Positions 53,492-58,000 of a stretch of 58,000 nt of DNA are shown here, in pieces; position 1 is the first letter of the stretch; each line of letters starts with the position of its first letter. The notes below the pieces were generated by a model that saw nothing but the letters and a program-made list of their open reading frames with translations, made no database searches and was not told the DNA's origin. The position numbers and the translations under genes were made by a program. Location of the stretch: positions 43,553,184-43,611,183 of the forward strand of contig CM055095.1 in assembly GCA_029204225.1 (NCBI GenBank), read 5' to 3'. This DNA comes from Diphasiastrum complanatum. Its lineage: Eukaryota > Streptophyta > Lycopodiopsida > Lycopodiales > Lycopodiaceae.

Positions 53492-54025
53492 ATGTCAGAG
53501 GTAGGGCAGCGATTGCAGCAGCCCAGTTGCGTAGTTTCTGTTTCGGATCAGCATAGCAGAGCCAGTTCACTGGTTGCAAGATTCGTAAGGAGTTCAGAAG
53601 AAGCCGAGATCAGAGGCAGGAAAAAGGGCAGTGTGGTTAGGGTTGGAGATGCCGATTCGTTTTCGCCGATGTACTCTGCATCATTTAATGGTGAGCTGGT
53701 TGGCCTTCCTCCTGCTCTGGCCACTGCAGATTCAGGATCGTTATCGCCAACAGAAGCTAGGGTTGGACCAACCGGCTCAGGCTCAGACTCATTATTGTCA
53801 TCGGAAGTTAGAGCTGGGAGCCAACGTTGGTGTTTCGCACACGGTGCTGACCCAAGCACAGAGACAGATGTTCAGAATAGCTTGGATAGAACCATGCAGT
53901 CTCGTAAAAGCTTTTCGGATTCTGACGTTGGGTTTAAGGTTAGTTGTGAGAATTCCTGTTCTGATCTATTATGCATGAGCATTTGTAAATGGATCAAAAA
54001 GGCCAAAGAGAGAAGAGCATATTAG
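53492..54025 (+). CDS. Hypothetical protein or chance ORF, 177 codons
   Basis: ATG-started frame beginning MSEVGQRLQQPSCVV, rich in Ser, Gly, Ala and Arg, with repeated ADSGSLSP/GSGSDSLLS-like acidic-serine segments and a Cys/Lys-rich end. I recognise no domain. The last 30 codons lie in a three-copy tandem repeat, and the stop is created there. It could be a first exon of a host gene, since the composition is coding-like, or chance in a moderately GC-rich region. I cannot decide. Confidence 0.25.
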   Translation: MSEVGQRLQQPSCVVSVSDQHSRASSLVARFVRSSEEAEIRGRKKGSVVRVGDADSFSPMYSASFNGELVGLPPALATADSGSLSPTEARVGPTGSGSDSLLSSEVRAGSQRWCFAHGADPSTETDVQNSLDRTMQSRKSFSDSDVGFKVSCENSCSDLLCMSICKWIKKAKERRAY

Positions 54026-54190
54026 GGTTAGTGTTGAGAATTTAGGTTTTGGTCTAATTGCATATGCATTTGCAACTGGATAAGAGAAGTCGAAAATGAA
54101 GCGTCTGTTAGGTTTAGTATTGAAAATCTAGGTCTGGTTTTGGAAATAGATAAAAGAGGCTTGGAAAGAAGAGCATGCTTTAATAGTTTG
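53938..54190 (+). repeat. Three-copy degenerate tandem repeat, ~75-88-bp unit
   Basis: Units begin GGTTAGTTGTGAGAATTCCTG (53938), GGTTAGTGTTGAGAATTTAGG (54026) and GTTTAGTATTGAAAATCTAGG (54110), and each carries a GGTY-TG, CATTTG and GATAARAGARG-like series. The third is shortened. Confidence 0.8.
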
Positions 54191-55058
54191 AGACTTTGAG
54201 GGTGGAATATGTTGGTCCCATTGCTATGCATGATGGAGTTGATGGTCTGATACTTCATGGATGGCTCACATCAGGTTGAAGATTGCACTTTAATCACAAC
54301 AAATTGTGGTTCAAAATTTGGATGTCCAGTTCCCTAATATCTCAAGGTGGCACAACAAATTGTGGTTAAAAATTTGTGTTACATAAGTGACTCGAATTTT
54401 CTGACAGGTGAATAGAATCTTCACAGATAGGGTACCCATCTCCCATTTGCACCTCTTTCAATTACATTTAAGTTTTTAACATAATATCTCTAGGCCTTTG
54501 ACTAGTTTATAGCTATGTTGCAAGCATTTTTGTCAGAGTAAGTTGGTAGCTTTCCTTGTTTGTAACACCTTCGACATCGAAGGAAGCAACAAGTAGACCA
54601 TGTCGCCAATTTCACACACTCAATAGGTGTGTTTCTCTTGCTCTAAAATTTCGGCCCATGATCAAGTTAATGGTCTATATAGTTTAAATGAATCACGATC
54701 TGGACTCTGAACCTCGAACTGCTATTCAAACTAACGAATCGTTTGGAGCTGATTCGAATCAGAAAACCAAAAACAAAAAAAGGGAGCCTGATTCATTGTG
54801 GATTACGAGTTTTCATATTTTACTATGATTTGAATTATTATGGTAACTTTGCCTTTGAAATTTTATCACTTTTGGTCCGCTAATGATTCATGAACTTTGG
54901 CAAATTGCTCAATGCTACCAGAGGTTACCAAGCTACATGTGTCACGAACACAATAGTTATTAGTAGTAGTATTTAAAGTGCGGTAAATAGCATTTAGAAC
55001 CTGGCTTTACAAGAATAAAAGGCTTAGCACTTAAGAAAATGAAAAAGAGAAAAAAAAA
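54191..55058. other. No gene; diffuse repeat words
   Basis: AT-rich with a duplicated GCACAACAAATTGTGGTTMAAAATTTG word (near 54294 and 54347). A weak TTCGAA-type patch (CGAATCGTTTGGAGCTGATTC) lies near 54735. No coding similarity. Confidence 0.5.
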
Positions 55059-55147
55059 ATGGTTCGAACCTTTTTCCGATTCGAACCGGCTAGGACCCTT
55101 TCGAATCAGTTTGAACTGAATGAATCAGCCAATTCGAATCGGCTAGA
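55059..55147. repeat. TTCGAA-rich patch, copy 2
   Basis: GGTTCGAACCTTTTTCCGATTCGAACCGGCTAG opens the patch, followed by CTTTCGAATCAGTTTGAACTG and CCAATTCGAATCGGCTAG. It matches the reverse complement of 56455-56562 at the start (GGTTYRAACCTTTTCCCGATTCGAACC) and has the same series of words. Confidence 0.75.
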
Positions 55148-56089
55148 AATTATATATTTAATTAGTACTTCAACAGAATTATGGCATCATTCAAGCATTT
55201 TGTCACGAGGATGTACTCTACATTTTATGTCTTTAAAGGCACATAAATGGAGAGGACTTGCCTTTGATTCAATGCCCATGCTAGCAAGGATGAGACCTTA
55301 ATTCACCTACTTTAACGGTAAATTCCCTTAACTTAGCACTGTTGTCAATTAGATGGACTCGTGGTGATTTAAGCATCCGATTCAAACGCGGTTCAAAAAG
55401 GCGATTCGAAAGGTACCATTAAACATTGTTTAGGTGCATCAATTGTTGGATTCTGTCAAGGATAAAAATTTAGAATGGCTTGACATGTTACAGTAGGATT
55501 CCAGGAAATATCATGGAATGTGTGCCTATGTACCTTGAAGCCATACCTTGATGTGTGCCTATGTACTCATAATCATACCTTGATTAAGCAGACTATCCCC
55601 ACAATGGTCGTGACCATGGTTCAATAAATAACCTTCAGTTCACTAATGCTTGAAGATCTTCTCGAGCGTCCAAAAAATGCAAGTGGTGGCACAAACTGAC
55701 AAATGTAACTGAGTTGGATTCTCTCCTTCATCTATAATTTCCCTTTTCTTTTCCACATTCGAATTAGCTTACTAATTTGTTAAAAAATAAAACTAGTTTT
55801 GACTGCGCTGCTATATTTTCCAAGTTTGAACCGGCGAATCGGTTTTAGGGTTTCCCCCCTCCCTTAATTTCTACCTTCGATTATGTCAAAAACTATTGAT
55901 GTTTTCAATAGAGACTTCTTAATCTTCTCTTCAACTCCCTTCGGGAGCTTTTTGGCCTGAGTTCATTCCACGTGCTCCTCCCATCCTGTGAGACTTACAG
56001 ATTCGGAGCGATTATGCCACCACTTTTTATACCATACCCAATAACAATGAACCCACCATACTTGTGATATTGAGGATCTTGAATCTGAG
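55148..56089. other. No clear gene
   Basis: AT-rich. A minor TTCGAA-type patch is near 55375-55415 (GATTCAAACGCGGTTC) and another near 55826 (GTTTGAACCGGCGAATCGG). The part after 55880 may be decayed LINE sequence continuous with the next feature, but I cannot show it. Confidence 0.45.
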
Positions 56090-57330
56090 TTACTGATCCA
56101 TGCTATTGATACACTTTCTCCCATCCTGGCCAAATTACTTAACCGAGCCGGTGTTTCTGGCTTCCCTTCATCTTGGTGTACTAATATGATCCGAGCTAAG
56201 TTCTCAGTCCCACATCAGGTCATCCTTGCAAGTTTGTAGTCACACCACTTCAGCTTGATGCCATCTTTCAGCTCATTACTTAAATTCAGCAAGTTATGGA
56301 GTTCCCAATTACAGAGCAACGATATTCTCGACTGGCACATACATCTTCACAGCAGCTTCACTCTCAGAGATATTATCTCTCATGGTATTCTCAGTGTTCT
56401 CGCCTACTTGAGACATTCGGCATTTCCATCTCGCAACTACCTGCTGGTCTCCAAGGTTACCAGCCGATTCGAACCGGCTGATTCGAATCGGGCGATTTGA
56501 ACCAATTCGAATTGATTCAAACCGGCTAGCTTGGTTCGAATCGGGAAAAGGTTTGAACATTTTTTTAAATTGATTCTAGATTTGAACCTTGATTCCAACA
56601 TGCCGATTCTTTGAAAATCTGAAATCTCCCGCATTATTACTTCTGCTTTTCTTGTGAGATTTGAAAGAGAGTAGGGATTTTTTCAAATCATTTGGTAGGA
56701 GCTTAATACAAGGTTCTAGTCTTTTGTTTAATGATTCAAATAAGATAGAGATAACAAAAAAACACTATGATACATTCTTGATTAGATCCAAGGCTGCCAG
56801 AAACCATGAGGGCCAAAAATGCAGCAGAACCGGTACCTAACGATTCGGTGCTTCGAACCGCGGTTCGATGCAACCTTGCTGGTCTCACTAGTATATTCGT
56901 CGCTTCCTTTATCGAGCTTATATTCAATGCACTTGGCATGGTGAGTTGGGGGTCAAACCAGACTTTTATCAAACTCATTTCTTGGAGTTGGATACAGCTG
57001 GTCTGCCGATTCTACCTCGATATCTGGACTCTGGTCTTTCGCATGCTCTTAGATTTTTATTTGGCCAGCTCAGAGTATCTTCACACTAGCTTGTAGTTGA
57101 GACGGGCCGTTTTCAGGGTATCCCTCGAGTGGAGAGGCTTTGCCAATTTTGTACTCAAGGTGAGGTCGAGACTAAGGATCGCATTCTTTTCATATGTCCT
57201 ATATACTATGAGATCAGAGGGAGATTTTTTGTCTCTTCAGAGATTCCCCACGCACATCACGTTCCTTCATCACATATGTAGATCCAAGCTGCATCGCACT
57301 CATGATTCGTGATATGCTACTACTTTGGAG
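56090..57330 (+). pseudogene. LINE RT relic 2 with C-terminal Cys motif
   Basis: Frame-shifted plus-strand blocks in LINE order. TLSPILAKLLNRAGVSGFPSSW (near 56120) resembles the RT entry block (s..La.l.n..l..g.fP.sW). FTLRDIISHGILSVLAYLR (near 56370) resembles the later RT block. The C-terminal region is clearest (56960-57240): THFLELDTAGLPILPRYLDS, SHALRFLFGQLRVSSH, GRFQGIPRVERLCQFC, EVETKDRILFICPIYYEIRG, a C-x2-C...C-type zinc-binding tail typical of plant LINE ORF2 ends. A TTCGAA-rich patch (56455-56562) interrupts it. The catalytic xxDD block was not found. It is dead. Confidence 0.58.
56455..56562. repeat. TTCGAA-rich patch, copy 3 (inverted to copy 2)
   Basis: CCGATTCGAACCGGCTGATTC, GAATCGGGCGATTTGAACC, AATTCGAATTGATTCAAACC, GGCTAGCTTGGTTCGAATCG in about 100 bp. 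The reverse complement follows copy 2 closely at one end. A smaller related patch (CGAACCGCGGTTCGATGC) is at 56855. Confidence 0.75.
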
Positions 57331-57737
57331 CAGTCTAGGTCATACATAATAGCGTCATACTTCACAGCCCCAGATTACCTCTTTTTTCTCTGGGCGAAGA
57401 TCTCGTGATATCCTTGAGTCCGATGATGAGATTAACTAGCCGGGACCAGCATAGAGACCAACGACGTATATGGCAGACTATTAGAGACACCCAACACACT
57501 TCGAGGTCACATACCCTACGATCACATACTCGACATTCAGATCGACGACACCGATAGCGATCCACTCCGGACACACTTATTGCGACTGCCCACATCATAG
57601 CTTTCTTCAGTAGGATTGGATGACGACATCACTATTTTTCTACATTTATATCTATCTTTTTATTCTAGAGATTTTCCCACTTAGTTCTAGATTTCTATAC
57701 GCATTTATAGTTTGAAAGACGTTTTTACGCTCCTGCA

Positions 57738-57738
<1 letters not shown>

Positions 57739-57815
<77 letters not shown>
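57739..57815. repeat. (CT)n microsatellite, ~38 units
   Basis: Uninterrupted CT dinucleotides over about 77 bp, the longest perfect simple repeat in the window. Confidence 0.96.
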
Positions 57816-57818
<3 letters not shown>

Positions 57819-57914
57819 GATACAGAGACAGTGTGTCACTCACGATCATGTGGCATCACCACCTCACAGATATCAGAGACAGTGTGTCACTCACAATCAT
57901 GTGGCATCCCGCAC
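57815..57914. repeat. 50-bp tandem duplication
   Basis: CACAGATA(T)CAGAGACAGTGTGTCACTCAC, then RATCATGTGGCATC, occurs twice head to tail directly after the CT tract, with about three differences. A (GAC/GACGAC)n trinucleotide patch follows near 57955-57980. Confidence 0.88.
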
Positions 57915-58000
57915 TACCCGCCCTATTATGAGAGCACACCGTTCTCATCCTACTAGACGACGACGGCGACGACGACGATCCATACTACCTCCTGCTACAG

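Noticed and set aside
54700-56880. tRNA genes suggested by GGTTCGAATC/GGTTCGAACC words
   Set aside because: No acceptor stem, A box or cloverleaf can be drawn around any of them. They are repeated several times within 100 bp, which no tRNA gene does.
1-58000. CRISPR arrays, bacterial operons, Shine-Dalgarno sites, phage or plasmid genes
   Set aside because: The window is eukaryotic nuclear DNA. The direct repeats here are microsatellites, minisatellites and LTR parts without regular spacers.

Overview
This window reads as nuclear DNA of a land plant. The evidence is a full-length plant-type SDP1 triacylglycerol lipase gene with introns, Ty1/Copia and Ty3/Gypsy LTR elements whose primer sites fit plant tRNA-Asp, a Helitron helicase remnant, non-LTR (LINE) fragments, and long GA/CT/TG/TA microsatellites. 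The sparse genes and deep retroelement decay suggest a large, repeat-rich genome. A fern or other seed-free vascular plant is my guess, but nothing in the sequence fixes the lineage.

Layout. 0-4.7 kb: remnant of a beta-hexosaminidase (GH20) gene, a perfect 27-bp inverted repeat, and a kilobase of TG/TA microsatellite. 4.7-7.1 kb: minus-strand Helitron PIF1-like helicase remnant, then the 3' part of a minus-strand Copia element. 7.1-20 kb: a patchwork of at least five Copia fragments (two ~450-bp LTR-like direct repeats, a 246-codon RT/RNase H reading frame, an integrase/RT relic, an element whose gag lies almost directly beside RT) plus a minus-strand Gypsy LTR-leader-gag piece. 20-22.6 kb: short repeats and a strong palindromic foldback. 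22.6-27.3 kb: the one apparently intact host gene, SDP1, in three coding exons (922 codons), preceded by a ~0.9-kb degenerate minisatellite and with a GC-AG first coding intron. 29.7-44.1 kb: three pieces of one Ty3/Gypsy family (H, A, B). A (+) and B (-) are 5' halves joined inside their RT domains, mirror-image fashion. The outer LTR of B abuts an exon of a broken multi-exon host gene on the minus strand (44.1-46.0 kb). 47.7-48.1 kb: a fragment resembling a beta-class (N4/N6) DNA methyltransferase. 48.5-52 kb: a decayed Copia element with recognisable gag, integrase, RT and RNase H pieces. 52.2-57.3 kb: two LINE relics and TTCGAA-rich repeats. The right end is a long CT tract followed by a 50-bp tandem duplication.

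Only SDP1 looks functional; it would start storage-oil breakdown by hydrolysing triacylglycerol at the oil-body surface. The most unusual recurrent feature is that the non-coding leaders or LTRs of several retroelements each hold an array of a short motif in alternating orientation. It is clearest in element A, where GAACTCTCGCAGA and TTGCGAGAGTTA alternate about every 50 bp for ~0.65 kb. Each element has its own motif.
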